This document shows, piece after piece, positions 26,719 through 34,953 of a stretch of 64,000 nt of DNA; position 1 is the stretch's first letter; each line of letters opens with the position of its first letter. Origin of the DNA: Rufibacter glacialis (GTDB lineage: Bacteria; Bacteroidota; Bacteroidia; Cytophagales; Hymenobacteraceae); assembly GCF_008271745.1 (NCBI RefSeq), contig NZ_VKKZ01000020.1, forward strand, positions 124,001-188,000, read 5' to 3'. The translations under genes were made by a program, and so were the position numbers. Below the pieces are notes generated by a model. The model was given only the letters and a program-made list of their open reading frames with translations, had not been told where the DNA came from and searched no databases.

Positions 26719-27920
26719 ACCCGTTCAATGATGGCGGCGTACCCTTGCCCCACGCCCACGCACATGGTCACCAGCGCGAAGCGTTTCTGCTGCCGATGCA
26801 GTTCCAGCGCCGCCGCGTTCAAGATTCGGGCGCCGCTCATGCCCAGCGGATGCCCTAGGGCAATTGCGCCGCCGTTCGGGTTGATGCGCGGATCATGGTC
26901 GTCAAGGCCCAAGCCGCGGGTACAAGCCAATACCTGTGAGGCGAAGGCTTCGTTGATCTCAATCAAATCCATGTCTTTCATGGTGAGGCCGGCTCTTTTG
27001 AGCGCCATTTCGGTGGAAGGCACTGGTCCGAAGCCCATGTACCTGGGTTCCACCCCGGCCGCGCCCATCGATACAAAACGGGCTTTAGGGGTGAGGTTGA
27101 ATTGCTTCAAGCCTTCCTCAGAGGCGAACAGCAAGGCCGCGGCCCCGTCGTTCAACCCGGAGGCATTGCCGGCGGTGACGGTGCCTTCTTTATGGAAGGC
27201 TGGTTTCAGCTTAGCCAGCACCTCCAGGGTGGTGGTGGGTTTCAGGAATTCATCCTGGGCAAACAGCTTGGGCTCTCCCTTCTTCTGCGGAATGCTGACT
27301 GGTACTATCTCCTCAGCAAAAATACCGACTTCCTGGGCTTTGGCCGCTTTCTGCTGCGACCAGACTGCAAACGCATCCTGGTCTTCGCGGGTGATGCCTT
27401 CGCGGCGGGCCAGGTTCTCGGCTGTCTCGCCCATGCCATCGGTACCAAAGACCTCGTGGATTTTAGGGTTCACGAACCGCCACCCGAAGCTGGAGTCAAA
27501 CATCTGGGCATCGCGGCCGAAAGGCGTGCTGGTTTTGGAGATCACCCAAGGCCCCCGGGTCATGTTCTCCAGGCCGCCGGCCACGTACAAATCCCCGTCG
27601 CCGCACTGGATGCCCCTGGCCGCCGCCACCGCCGCCGACAGGCCCGAGGCGCAGAGGCGGTTCACGGTTTCACCGGGCACAGAAAACGGCAACCCCGCCA
27701 ATAGCAAGGACATGCGCGCTACGTTGCGGTTGTCTTCGCCAGCCTGGTTCGCGCAGCCCAAGACCACCTCGGCAATGGCGGTAGGGTCAGCAGTTGGGTT
27801 GCGTTTCATCAGTTCCTGGATAACCAAGGCTCCAAGGTCATCGGGCCGCACAGTGGCCAAAGACCCGCCAAAATTCCCGATGGGGGTCCGGATGCCGTCT
27901 ACTAGATATGCTTGCTTCAT
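26715..27920 (-). CDS. paaJ: Acetyl-CoA acyltransferase PaaJ (3-oxoadipyl-CoA thiolase)
   Basis: Thiolase that cleaves 3-oxo-5,6-dehydrosuberyl-CoA and 3-oxoadipyl-CoA to acetyl-CoA. The nucleophilic Cys is in RLCASGLSAAVAA, the His in AIALGHPLGMSGAR, and the second Cys in VTMCVGVGQG. 401 residues. It lies after a 328-base gap from paaH that holds a MITE-like element and overlaps paaY by four bases. A general beta-oxidation thiolase could look the same; context decides. Confidence 0.95.
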   Translation of the reverse strand: MKQAYLVDGIRTPIGNFGGSLATVRPDDLGALVIQELMKRNPTADPTAIAEVVLGCANQAGEDNRNVARMSLLLAGLPFSVPGETVNRLCASGLSAAVAAARGIQCGDGDLYVAGGLENMTRGPWVISKTSTPFGRDAQMFDSSFGWRFVNPKIHEVFGTDGMGETAENLARREGITREDQDAFAVWSQQKAAKAQEVGIFAEEIVPVSIPQKKGEPKLFAQDEFLKPTTTLEVLAKLKPAFHKEGTVTAGNASGLNDGAAALLFASEEGLKQFNLTPKARFVSMGAAGVEPRYMGFGPVPSTEMALKRAGLTMKDMDLIEINEAFASQVLACTRGLGLDDHDPRINPNGGAIALGHPLGMSGARILNAAALELHRQQKRFALVTMCVGVGQGYAAIIERV

Positions 27921-28074
27921 TTGGATTCGGTTTCTGTGATTGCTGCTTTAAGCCTACTTTTCTAAAAGCAGGCATCAATCAGTTTCAAGTCAAATTCTTT
28001 CTATTTGGTACTACGGCCTTATATGGTCTCCCATTGTTGCCGAAGTCTTTATCTATTGTTGCCTCCTCCCTTTT

Positions 28075-28161
28075 GTCATCCTGAAAGGATCTTGGTGGCG
28101 AACGGTAATAGAGGCTAGTAAACGTCTTTCTAGTTCGCCCACAAGATCTTTTTAAGATGAC
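28075..28161. mobile_element. MITE-like element, copy 2
   Basis: 87 bases, GTCATCCTGAAAGGATCTTG at the left and CAAGATCTTTTTAAGATGAC at the right. Inner matches to copy 1 include GGCRAAYGGTAA and TCTAGTWCGCCCACAAGATC. It lies between paaH and paaJ, about 2.1 kb from copy 1 at 25890-25975. Confidence 0.8.
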
Positions 28162-28248
28162 AGGAGAAGGGATGGCCTTTTTATGCTCTTTCCTTTCTTT
28201 ATTTCCTTAATAGAGCGAGAGTTACCTCCGCCCCTTCCAAGAAAAGAA

Positions 28249-29406
28249 TTATTCCAAAAACCTCCTGTTCTCCCGCACCATCTTCCTCAGTAGCGGGCTG
28301 GCGCGGTAGCGGTCTTCGTGGTACTCGTGGTACAGATTGTCCAAAGTTTCCAGCACCTTTTCCAGGCCCAGTTCATCGGCCCAGGCCAACAGACCTTTTG
28401 GGTAGTTCACTCCTTTTATCATGGCCAGTTCCAGGTCTTGGGCAGAGGCTACATTTAGGGCCAAAGCGTCTATGGCCTCGTTGATAAGCATGACCAGGAT
28501 GCGGTGCAGGATGGTTTGCCCCAAAGCCTCGTCCTTAAGTGGTTCTGGCGTAATTGCTCCTTCACGGTAATCATAGAAGCCCCGGCCCGCTTTCTGTCCG
28601 AAGTAGCCGGCTTCAAACAACCGTTTCTGGGTGAAGGAAGGCTTATACCGTGGATCAAAGAAAAAGGAGGCGAAAACGGACTCGGTGACGCGGTAGTTCA
28701 CGTCATGACCAATGAAGTCCATGAGCGTGAACGGGCCCATCTTGAAGCCGCCAAATTGGGTTAAGGCCCAGTCAATAGTGGCGATGTCCGCAGTTCCTTC
28801 CTCCAGAAGACGAAGAGCTTCGCCGTAGTACGGACGGGCTACCCGGTTCACAATAAAGCCGGGGGTGTCTTTGGCCAGCACCGGTGTTTTGCCCCAGGAC
28901 TGCACCAGTTGCTTCATTTCCTCGCCCAGGCCTTCCCGCGTCTGAACCGCCGGAATCACCTCCACCAGCGGCATAAGGGGCGCCGGGTTAAAGAAATGAA
29001 GACCAATGAACCGCTCAGGCTTTTCACAGGCCGAAGCAATGGAGGCAATGGACAAGGAAGAAGTGTTGGTGGCCAGAATACAATCCTGAGGGACAATCAT
29101 TTCTACCTCTCTGAATAGATTCTGCTTTACCTGAAGGTCCTCTACCACGGCTTCCACCACCAGGTCACAATCCCCGAAATCCTGGTAAGACTCCGTGAAG
29201 TGCAGGCGGTCTGAGATGTCCATCACGTCAATTTCAGAGATACGGCCTTTGGAGGACATCTTGCCCAGGGCCTTTCTGATTTGTTGCTGTGCCCGCTCCA
29301 GGGCCTGTGCGTTCTTGTCCAGCAAATGGACTTTGTGGCCTGCCGTGGCGATGACCTGGGCAATGCCGGCGCCCATGGCCCCGCTTCCTATGATGCCTAC
29401 TATCAT
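28249..29406 (-). CDS. paaH: 3-hydroxyacyl-CoA dehydrogenase PaaH
   Basis: Oxidises 3-hydroxyadipyl-CoA to 3-oxoadipyl-CoA with NAD+. The N-terminal Rossmann motif reads GSGAMGAGIAQVIATAGH; the catalytic segment is LHFFNPAPLMPLVEVI, followed by KTPVLAKDTPGFIVNR. The C-terminal half is helical with a duplicated domain feature (PKGLLAWADELG). 385 residues. Its start overlaps the paaG stop by four bases, so PaaG-PaaH are translationally coupled. Confidence 0.95.
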   Translation of the reverse strand: MIVGIIGSGAMGAGIAQVIATAGHKVHLLDKNAQALERAQQQIRKALGKMSSKGRISEIDVMDISDRLHFTESYQDFGDCDLVVEAVVEDLQVKQNLFREVEMIVPQDCILATNTSSLSIASIASACEKPERFIGLHFFNPAPLMPLVEVIPAVQTREGLGEEMKQLVQSWGKTPVLAKDTPGFIVNRVARPYYGEALRLLEEGTADIATIDWALTQFGGFKMGPFTLMDFIGHDVNYRVTESVFASFFFDPRYKPSFTQKRLFEAGYFGQKAGRGFYDYREGAITPEPLKDEALGQTILHRILVMLINEAIDALALNVASAQDLELAMIKGVNYPKGLLAWADELGLEKVLETLDNLYHEYHEDRYRASPLLRKMVRENRRFLE

Positions 29407-30188
29407 TGTCCGGTGAAATTAGGGGTGCGTTTCTGGATAAAGGCTTCTACCCCTTCCTGGAAATCCTGGGTCTTACCGGCTTTCTGCTGGTAGACTGCCT
29501 CCTGGTGCAGTTGTTCTTCCAGGTTGTTCTCAAAGGTCTGGTTCAGGAGTTGCTTGGTATAGGCCAATCCTTTGGTGGGCATTTGGGCCAATTTCAGCAC
29601 CAGCGTTTTGGCTTCGTTTTCAAAAATATCGTCGGGAAACGCCTGGTAGATCATGCCCATCTGCACTGCCTGCTGCGCAGACACTTTCTCGCCGGTCATC
29701 ATCAGGGCTGAGGCCCGCTGCAGACCCACCAGGCGGGGCAGGAAAAACGTGCCGGCGCTGTCTGGAATAAGGCCGATTTTACTGAAAGCTTGGATAAACA
29801 AGGCGGATTCCTTGGCTACGACCAGGTCACAGGCCAGGGCCAGGTTAGCCCCGGCGCCGGCGGCCACCCCGTTCACGGCGGCCACCACGGGCTTGGGGAG
29901 GGCGCGCAGCAGCAGAATGATGGGGTTGTAATGCTGTACCACAATCTCAGAGATTTCCATGCTTCCGGCTCCGGTGGCCTCGGCCAGATCCTGCCCGGCG
30001 CAGAAGGCTTTGCCCTCTCCGGTCAGCACTACCGCCCGTACGGCCTCATCCTCGGCGCATTGGCGCAGGCGCTCCTGTAAGGCCAGGGCCATTTCGCGGT
30101 TGAAGCTGTTGAAGACGTGGGGCCGGTTAAGGGTAAGCGTGGCTACGCCGTTTTCAAGGGAATATTTGATGAAGTCAGTTTGGTTCAT
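29403..30188 (-). CDS. paaG: 2-(1,2-epoxy-1,2-dihydrophenyl)acetyl-CoA isomerase PaaG
   Basis: Crotonase-fold isomerase that turns the ring epoxide made by PaaABCDE into oxepin-CoA. Oxyanion-hole segments AFCAGQDLAEAT and GVAAGAGANLALACD; the catalytic Asp in GLIPDSAGTF, as in known PaaG. Start ATG 30188 gives 261 residues and lies four bases past the paaD stop; the longer open frame to 30272 overlaps paaD and is rejected. Confidence 0.93.
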   Translation of the reverse strand: MNQTDFIKYSLENGVATLTLNRPHVFNSFNREMALALQERLRQCAEDEAVRAVVLTGEGKAFCAGQDLAEATGAGSMEISEIVVQHYNPIILLLRALPKPVVAAVNGVAAGAGANLALACDLVVAKESALFIQAFSKIGLIPDSAGTFFLPRLVGLQRASALMMTGEKVSAQQAVQMGMIYQAFPDDIFENEAKTLVLKLAQMPTKGLAYTKQLLNQTFENNLEEQLHQEAVYQQKAGKTQDFQEGVEAFIQKRTPNFTGQ

Positions 30189-30192
30189 AGGG

Positions 30193-30684
30193 TTATTTGA
30201 GGCACTTGAAGTAGTCAAAGGGTTCCAGGCAGTCCTGGCACTGGTAGTGGGCTTTGCAGGAGGTGGAGCCAAACTGGCTGACCAGTCTGGTGCTTTTTGA
30301 TTGACAGAGGGGGCACCTCACCACCGGGTCCCGCCCGAAGAGGGCATGGATGTCGCCGTCTGGTTCTACGGGAGGCGCAATGCCATAGGCCTCCAGTTTC
30401 CGCTTTCCTTCCAGCGTGAGCCAGTCGGTGGTCCAGGCGGGACTGAGTTGGAGATCCACGGCCACGTCTTTATATCCTTCTGACAGCAGCTTCAGCTTCA
30501 CATCAGTGGCAATGGTGTTCATGGCTGGGCACCCGGAATAGGTGGGCGTGATGGTCACCTGCACCTTGCCGTCTTCCCGCACCTGCACCTGCCTCAGCAC
30601 TCCCAGGTCAAGAATACTCAGGACCGGGATCTCAGGATCTGAGACCTCTTCCAGCAGTTGCCATATTTTCTCTTCAGGAGTCAT
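30193..30684 (-). CDS. paaD: Phenylacetyl-CoA epoxidase subunit PaaD
   Basis: MIP18-family protein needed for PaaABCE activity, probably in maturation of the iron centre. N-terminal MIP18 domain (EEVSDPEIPVLSILDLGVL, then CPAMNTIA), and a C-terminal Cys-rich zinc-ribbon-like tail (CPLCQ, then CQDC) of PaaD type. 163 residues. It lies after a 260-base gap from paaC filled with repeats, and its leader carries a CACGTA-type tandem block. Confidence 0.93.
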   Translation of the reverse strand: MTPEEKIWQLLEEVSDPEIPVLSILDLGVLRQVQVREDGKVQVTITPTYSGCPAMNTIATDVKLKLLSEGYKDVAVDLQLSPAWTTDWLTLEGKRKLEAYGIAPPVEPDGDIHALFGRDPVVRCPLCQSKSTRLVSQFGSTSCKAHYQCQDCLEPFDYFKCLK

Positions 30685-30690
30685 TTTGGG

Positions 30691-30721
30691 ATATCAAGTA
30701 GCACGTATCAGGTAACAAGTA
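30691..30721 (-). repeat. Tandem-like repeat in paaD leader
   Basis: On the minus strand ACTTGTTACCTGATACGTGCTACTTGA-type units end seven bases before the paaD ATG. Same family as 6098-6127 in front of gatB. Confidence 0.7.
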
Positions 30722-30778
30722 AATGAGGTACTTTTATAAGGCTTTTTTTGGTTTTATGGCTTCATGCGGGTGGTTCAC

Positions 30779-30831
30779 GGCGAGTCTGGAGACTTGATTC
30801 ATCCCAAGTCACGAGACTTTATTCACGCGCC
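30779..30831. repeat. 53-bp CGAGTCT..CGCGCC element
   Basis: GGCGAGTCT opens it and CGCGCC closes it, with AGTCTGGAGACT and AGTCACGAGACT hairpins inside. A shortened relative of 23462-23622, placed between paaC and paaD. Confidence 0.55.
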
Positions 30832-30856
30832 AGCAGGTTCTATCAACAGATTCAGG

Positions 30857-30872
30857 ACTCAAGACTCAGAAC
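30857..30872. repeat. Copy of the merR-flanking 16-mer
   Basis: ACTCAAGACTCAGAAC, identical to 9297-9312 and 9775-9790, again within a run of GAGTC/GACTC-type units. Confidence 0.8.
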
Positions 30873-30944
30873 TTGTGATTCTGGAGTCAAGTCTTAACCT
30901 GACCTCGTAGTGTGCGCAGCTCCTCCGGATGGCTTTCCGCAGTT

Positions 30945-31748
30945 TTACCATTCCAACCCAGGATATGCCCGTTGCAGGTATTGCAGTTCCGTGAGGATAT
31001 AGCCCAGGTGCTCTGAGTGCCGACCGATTTTGCCGCCTTTCTGCATGAACACGTTCTGCGGTACCTCCAGCGTGGCCTCCGCGAAAACCTTGGCTACGTG
31101 AGCCTCCCACTGCGGAAGCAGGGACGCAGAATCTGGGATGATGCCTGCCTGGGCTAATTGCTGCTCCGTTTCCGTCATCAGGAACAGTTCACCTGAGAAC
31201 ATCCAGAGATGGTCCATAGCTTTCAGGAGGCGGGCTTTGCTTTCCTCGGTGCCATCGCCCAGGCGGATCACCCACTCTGAGCTCCATTTGAGGTGGTAGC
31301 TGGCTTCTTTGAACGACTTGGCCGCGATGGCTGCCAGCCGTTGGTCGGGGCTGTTTTGCAATTGCTGCAGCAGTAGGAAGTGGTATCCGTCAAAGAGGAA
31401 CTGCCGCAAAATGGTGTGGGCGAAATCGCCATTGGGCTGTTCCACCAGAAGCGGGTTCTTGTAGTGCACGGCCTCGCGCAGGTACGCCAGGTCATCCTCG
31501 GTGCGGCTCTGGCCTTCCAGTTCGGCGGCGTATTGGTAAAGACTTCGCGTCTCACCTATCAAATCCAGGGCAATGTTGGCCATGGCCAGGTCCTGCTCCA
31601 GAATAGGGCCGTGGCCGCACCACTCCGATAACCGGTGCCCCAAGATGAGGCTAGTATCTGCGAGTTGCAGCGTGTAGTCCAGCAGCAGCGCCCGCTTTTC
31701 CGGCAGATACTCCTGCCCCGCAGGGGTTGGGGTATGGTGAAGATCCAT
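30945..31748 (-). CDS. paaC: Phenylacetyl-CoA epoxidase subunit PaaC
   Basis: Structural subunit that pairs with PaaA in the epoxidase core. All-helical ferritin-like protein: LLLDYTLQLADTSLILGHRLSEW, MANIALDLIGETRSLY, HTILRQFLFDGYHFLLL and SYHLKWSSEWVIRLGDG are the recognised segments. 267 residues. PaaC keeps the fold but lacks the full iron ligand set of PaaA. It begins six bases downstream of paaB. Confidence 0.95.
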   Translation of the reverse strand: MDLHHTPTPAGQEYLPEKRALLLDYTLQLADTSLILGHRLSEWCGHGPILEQDLAMANIALDLIGETRSLYQYAAELEGQSRTEDDLAYLREAVHYKNPLLVEQPNGDFAHTILRQFLFDGYHFLLLQQLQNSPDQRLAAIAAKSFKEASYHLKWSSEWVIRLGDGTEESKARLLKAMDHLWMFSGELFLMTETEQQLAQAGIIPDSASLLPQWEAHVAKVFAEATLEVPQNVFMQKGGKIGRHSEHLGYILTELQYLQRAYPGLEW

Positions 31749-31753
31749 AGGGC

Positions 31754-32044
31754 TTACATGTTTTTGATTTCCGCAGGCACCTCATAGAACGTGGGGTGGC
31801 GGTACACTTTGTCGTTGGCCGGGTCAAAGAAGGCGGCGGCCTCGTCTGGGTTGGACGCGTGGATGTGCTTTGACTCCACCACCCAAATGCTTACCCCTTC
31901 CATGCGGCGGGTGTAGACATCACGGGCGTTCTGGATGGCCATCTCCGCATCCGCGGCGTGCAGGCTGCCTACGTGTTTATGGTCAAGACCCTGTTTGCTT
32001 CGGATGAAGACTTCCCACAGGGGCCAATCTTTTTGCTGGCTCAT
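31754..32044 (-). CDS. paaB: Phenylacetyl-CoA epoxidase subunit PaaB
   Basis: Small bridging subunit of the PaaABCE epoxidase. The family segments LWEVFIRSKQGLDHKHVGS and NARDVYTRRMEGVSIWVV are clear, and the ending DPANDKVYRHPTFYEVP is characteristic. 96 residues. It is five bases before paaC and about 50 bases after paaA; its leader is a GATTGAATGA-type repeat. Confidence 0.96.
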   Translation of the reverse strand: MSQQKDWPLWEVFIRSKQGLDHKHVGSLHAADAEMAIQNARDVYTRRMEGVSIWVVESKHIHASNPDEAAAFFDPANDKVYRHPTFYEVPAEIKNM

Positions 32045-32087
32045 GGAATGATTGAATGAATGTGAGATTGAGTGATTGAAGGAATGA
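32045..32087 (-). repeat. ATTGAATGA-type tandem repeat in paaB leader
   Basis: Degenerate units GGAATGATT, GAATGAATG, GAGATTGAGTGATTG fill the gap between the paaA stop and the paaB ATG, directly abutting the start codon. Confidence 0.7.
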
Positions 32088-32095
32088 AAACAGAA

Positions 32096-33046
32096 TTAAG
32101 CCTGTGCTTCGCGCTGGGCGCGTTTCTGGGCATGGGCCAAAGCAGCTTCTCTTACCCAGGCGCCTTCCTCGTGGGCTTTCACGCGGGCGCTAAGGCGGTC
32201 TTTGTTGCAGGGGCCGTTGCCTTTCACCACGTTCCAGAACTCCTCCCAATCCACGTCACCAAAGTCATAGCCGTTTTTGGTTTCGTTCCACTTCAGGTCC
32301 TTGTCCGGGACGGTCAGCCCCAGGAACTCCGCCTGCGGCACCATCATGTCCACGAAGCGCTGGCGCAGCTCATCATTGGTGAACCGTTTGATTTTCCAAC
32401 GCATGGATTGCTCGGTGTTGGGCGATTCAGAATCTTTAGGTCCGAACATCATGAGGGTAGGCCACCACCAACGGTTGAAGGCTTCCTGGGCCATCTGTTT
32501 CTGGGCGGGAGCCCCGTTGCACAGGGTCATCATGATCTCGAACCCCTGGCGTTGGTGGAAGCTTTCTTCCTTGCACACCCGCACCATGGCCCGGGCGTAA
32601 GGTCCGTACGATGTCCGGATCAGGGGCACCTGGTTCATGATGGCGGCCCCGTCTACGAGCCAACCGATCGCCCCAATGTCGGCCCAGGACAAGGTGGGGT
32701 AGTTGAAGATACTGGAGTATTTGGCTTTGCCGGAGTGCAGATCAGCGATCATCTGGTCGCGGGTGGTACCCAGCGTTTCGGCGGCGCTGTAGAGGTACAA
32801 GCCGTGGCCGGCCTCGTCCTGCACTTTGGAAAGCAGGATGGCTTTGCGCTTGAGCGATGGGGCGCGGGTGATCCAGTTGCCTTCGGGCAGCATGCCTACA
32901 ATCTCAGAGTGGGCGTGCTGCGAGATCTGGCGCACCAGCGTCTTGCGGTACTGCTCAGGCATCCAGTCTTTAGGTTCTATCCGGATGTCATTGGCGATCT
33001 TCTCCTCAAAAACTTCTTCCAGTGATTTCTCTATGATCGTTTCCAT
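32096..33046 (-). CDS. paaA: Phenylacetyl-CoA epoxidase catalytic subunit PaaA
   Basis: Di-iron subunit that inserts one oxygen atom of O2 into the ring of phenylacetyl-CoA. The iron ligand motifs are [17 protein letters not shown] and [14 protein letters not shown] (two ExxH-type sites). 316 residues from ATG 33046, normal for PaaA; the extra 47 codons of the longer frame (to 33187) are not family sequence. It follows paaE after 167 bases and is in the same operon direction. The gap also carries a minus-strand copy of the dispersed motif (33111-33141). Confidence 0.97.
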   Translation of the reverse strand: METIIEKSLEEVFEEKIANDIRIEPKDWMPEQYRKTLVRQISQHAHSEIVGMLPEGNWITRAPSLKRKAILLSKVQDEAGHGLYLYSAAETLGTTRDQMIADLHSGKAKYSSIFNYPTLSWADIGAIGWLVDGAAIMNQVPLIRTSYGPYARAMVRVCKEESFHQRQGFEIMMTLCNGAPAQKQMAQEAFNRWWWPTLMMFGPKDSESPNTEQSMRWKIKRFTNDELRQRFVDMMVPQAEFLGLTVPDKDLKWNETKNGYDFGDVDWEEFWNVVKGNGPCNKDRLSARVKAHEEGAWVREAALAHAQKRAQREAQA

Positions 33047-33213
33047 ACCTCTCTTAACAGTTGTTCTGATACTTACGTTTCTTAATCGCCTTCCAGCCGG
33101 TGGTTTCTTTTGGCCTGTTTTTCTCAAATTAGCCGTAAAACGGAACCTGCAGGAACCATCCTTTTGGTCTCTCACAGCAAAGGGCAACCACCTAGGAATA
33201 CCCCTTCATTACC

Positions 33214-34290
33214 TTACTGGTCAAAATCCACCACTACCCTTTCAGTCAGGGGCCGGGCCTGGCAAGTGAGAATATAGCCGGCGGCTACTTCTTCGGGTTC
33301 CAGGGAATAGTTTACGTCCATTTCCACCTCTCCTTCCAACACTTTGGCGCGGCAGGTGCTGCAGACGCCTCCTTTGCAGGAATAAGGTACATCGGCCCCG
33401 GTCTCAGCGGCGGCGTCTAATATGGTGTTGCCGTAGTACGACATCTCCAGGTTCAGGTAGTTGCCGTCCAACTTTACCTGCACCCGGCTTTTCTTGTCTT
33501 CCTCGCCGGCTGGGCGCGTCCGTTTCTCAGCGGCTTTCTGCCCCCCGTCGGCGGTGGTGAACAGCTCAAAGTGAATTTTTTCTTTGGGTACGCCCGCTTC
33601 TTCCAAGGCCTCCTTCGCCCCGAAGATCATTTCTTCAGGTCCGCACAGGAAGCACTCATCTATGTCATCTGCTTTGATGATCTTTTGCAAAAACTGCTGG
33701 GTTTTGGGCTTGTCTATGCGCCCAAACAAAAGCTCTGTGTCGCCGTGCTCGCGGCTGAGCACGTGGTAGAGGCTGAAGCGGTCCAGGAATTTATTCTTGA
33801 GGCCTTCTATCTCCTCCTTGAACATGATGGAGTTGCGCCCCCGGTTGCCGTAAAGCAGAAGCACCTGGCTTTTAGGTTCGCAGAGCAGCACCGTTTTGAT
33901 GATGGACAGGATGGGCGTGATGCCGCTGCCGGCCGCTACCATCACGTAGCTTTTCTGCTGCTCGGGGTGCAGTTCGGTGTAGAATTTACCCATGGGCGGC
34001 ATCACCTCCAGCTCCTCGCCTGGTTGCAGCGCCTCATTGGCGAAAGAGGAGAACCGGCCTTCCGGTACTTTCTTGATGGCCACTTTCCAGATGTTCTCCA
34101 GCGGGCTGGAGCAGATGGAGTATGACCGCCGAAGCTCTTCGCCATTGTGGTGCCGCCGGAACGTGAGGTATTGTCCCTGCGTGTAGCGGAAGGTGTCTTT
34201 CAGTTCCTCGGGCACGTCCAGGGTCACGGTTACGCTGTCGTGCGTCTCGCGGTGCACCTGCTTTATCTTTACTTTATGGAATCTGCTCAT
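33214..34290 (-). CDS. paaE: Phenylacetyl-CoA epoxidase reductase subunit PaaE
   Basis: Passes electrons from NADPH to PaaA. The N-terminal FAD domain has RRSYSICSSPL; the NAD domain has VMVAAGSGITPILSI; the C-terminal 2Fe-2S ferredoxin domain has YSCKGGVCSTCRAKV and a final Cys in YILTCQARP. 358 residues from ATG 34290, which overlaps the regulator stop (ATGA). The longer frame to 34392 lies inside tetR and is rejected. paaE is first among the enzymes here, unlike the usual paaABCDE order. Confidence 0.96.
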   Translation of the reverse strand: MSRFHKVKIKQVHRETHDSVTVTLDVPEELKDTFRYTQGQYLTFRRHHNGEELRRSYSICSSPLENIWKVAIKKVPEGRFSSFANEALQPGEELEVMPPMGKFYTELHPEQQKSYVMVAAGSGITPILSIIKTVLLCEPKSQVLLLYGNRGRNSIMFKEEIEGLKNKFLDRFSLYHVLSREHGDTELLFGRIDKPKTQQFLQKIIKADDIDECFLCGPEEMIFGAKEALEEAGVPKEKIHFELFTTADGGQKAAEKRTRPAGEEDKKSRVQVKLDGNYLNLEMSYYGNTILDAAAETGADVPYSCKGGVCSTCRAKVLEGEVEMDVNYSLEPEEVAAGYILTCQARPLTERVVVDFDQ

Positions 34291-34877
34291 GGTTTTGTAT
34301 TCTCTAGCCCGCTGAATAAAATAGCCAGGATGGAATCTTCCAGTTCCTGGGTAGTGACCCCGCGGTCTGGTTTCCACCACAATTCTACCCATCGCACCGC
34401 CGACAATAAGGTAAACAAGGCCACCGAGGGGTGCACATCTTTCAGTTCCCCAGCCTTGATTCCTTGCTCTATAATCGAGGCCAGGCTTCTCTCATACTGG
34501 TTACGAAGCCCCTTGAATTCCTGCAGCGCCTCCTCAGACAGAAACTTCCAGTCATTGTTCGCTACGGAAACTTCGGCCCCTTTGGAGGTCATCAGGTGGA
34601 TATGCAAACGTACCAGGGCCTTCAGCTTTTGGGTATAGGAAAAAGGCGACGCTTCCATCTCTGCTAACTGGGTCACATAGGTATGTGCAATATCAAAGCA
34701 GATGGTCTTCAGGATCTCGTCTTTCGACTTTATATAATGATACATGGTGGCGGCGTCCATCCCCACTTGCTCGGCCAAGTCTCGCATAGAGGTTCCGCCG
34801 AAGCCTTTCTGTTTAAACAGTTTGGCCGCTTCCTCCATGATGCCTTCGCGGCGTATGTCTCTCTTTTTTTTGGCCAT
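34287..34877 (-). CDS. TetR-family regulator, PaaR-like
   Basis: 196 residues. N-terminal helix-turn-helix: REGIMEEAAKLFKQKGFGGTSMRDLAEQ, then MDAATMYHYIKSKDEILKTI. The C-terminal ligand domain is helical. Its stop overlaps the paaE start, making it the first gene of the paa operon. A palindrome close to the Thermus PaaR site overlaps its own promoter, so it is predicted to repress the operon and be relieved by phenylacetyl-CoA. The ligand is inferred from known PaaR proteins, not from the sequence. Confidence 0.88.
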   Translation of the reverse strand: MAKKKRDIRREGIMEEAAKLFKQKGFGGTSMRDLAEQVGMDAATMYHYIKSKDEILKTICFDIAHTYVTQLAEMEASPFSYTQKLKALVRLHIHLMTSKGAEVSVANNDWKFLSEEALQEFKGLRNQYERSLASIIEQGIKAGELKDVHPSVALFTLLSAVRWVELWWKPDRGVTTQELEDSILAILFSGLENTKP

Positions 34878-34953
34878 TTTTATAAAACCAAGGAAAATTC
34901 AAGGTTGCCTCAACTTCGGGAAGGCATCAAGGCAAGCCTCATGGTTTATATAA

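Noticed and set aside
26119-27939. 606-codon open frame on the plus strand
   Set aside because: It is antisense to paaY and paaJ, whose thiolase and hexapeptide motifs are clear; the translated sequence shows no domain.
34291-34392. 34-residue N-terminal extension of paaE
   Set aside because: Lies inside the tetR gene and is unlike PaaE; ATG 34290 overlaps the tetR stop in the usual coupled way.
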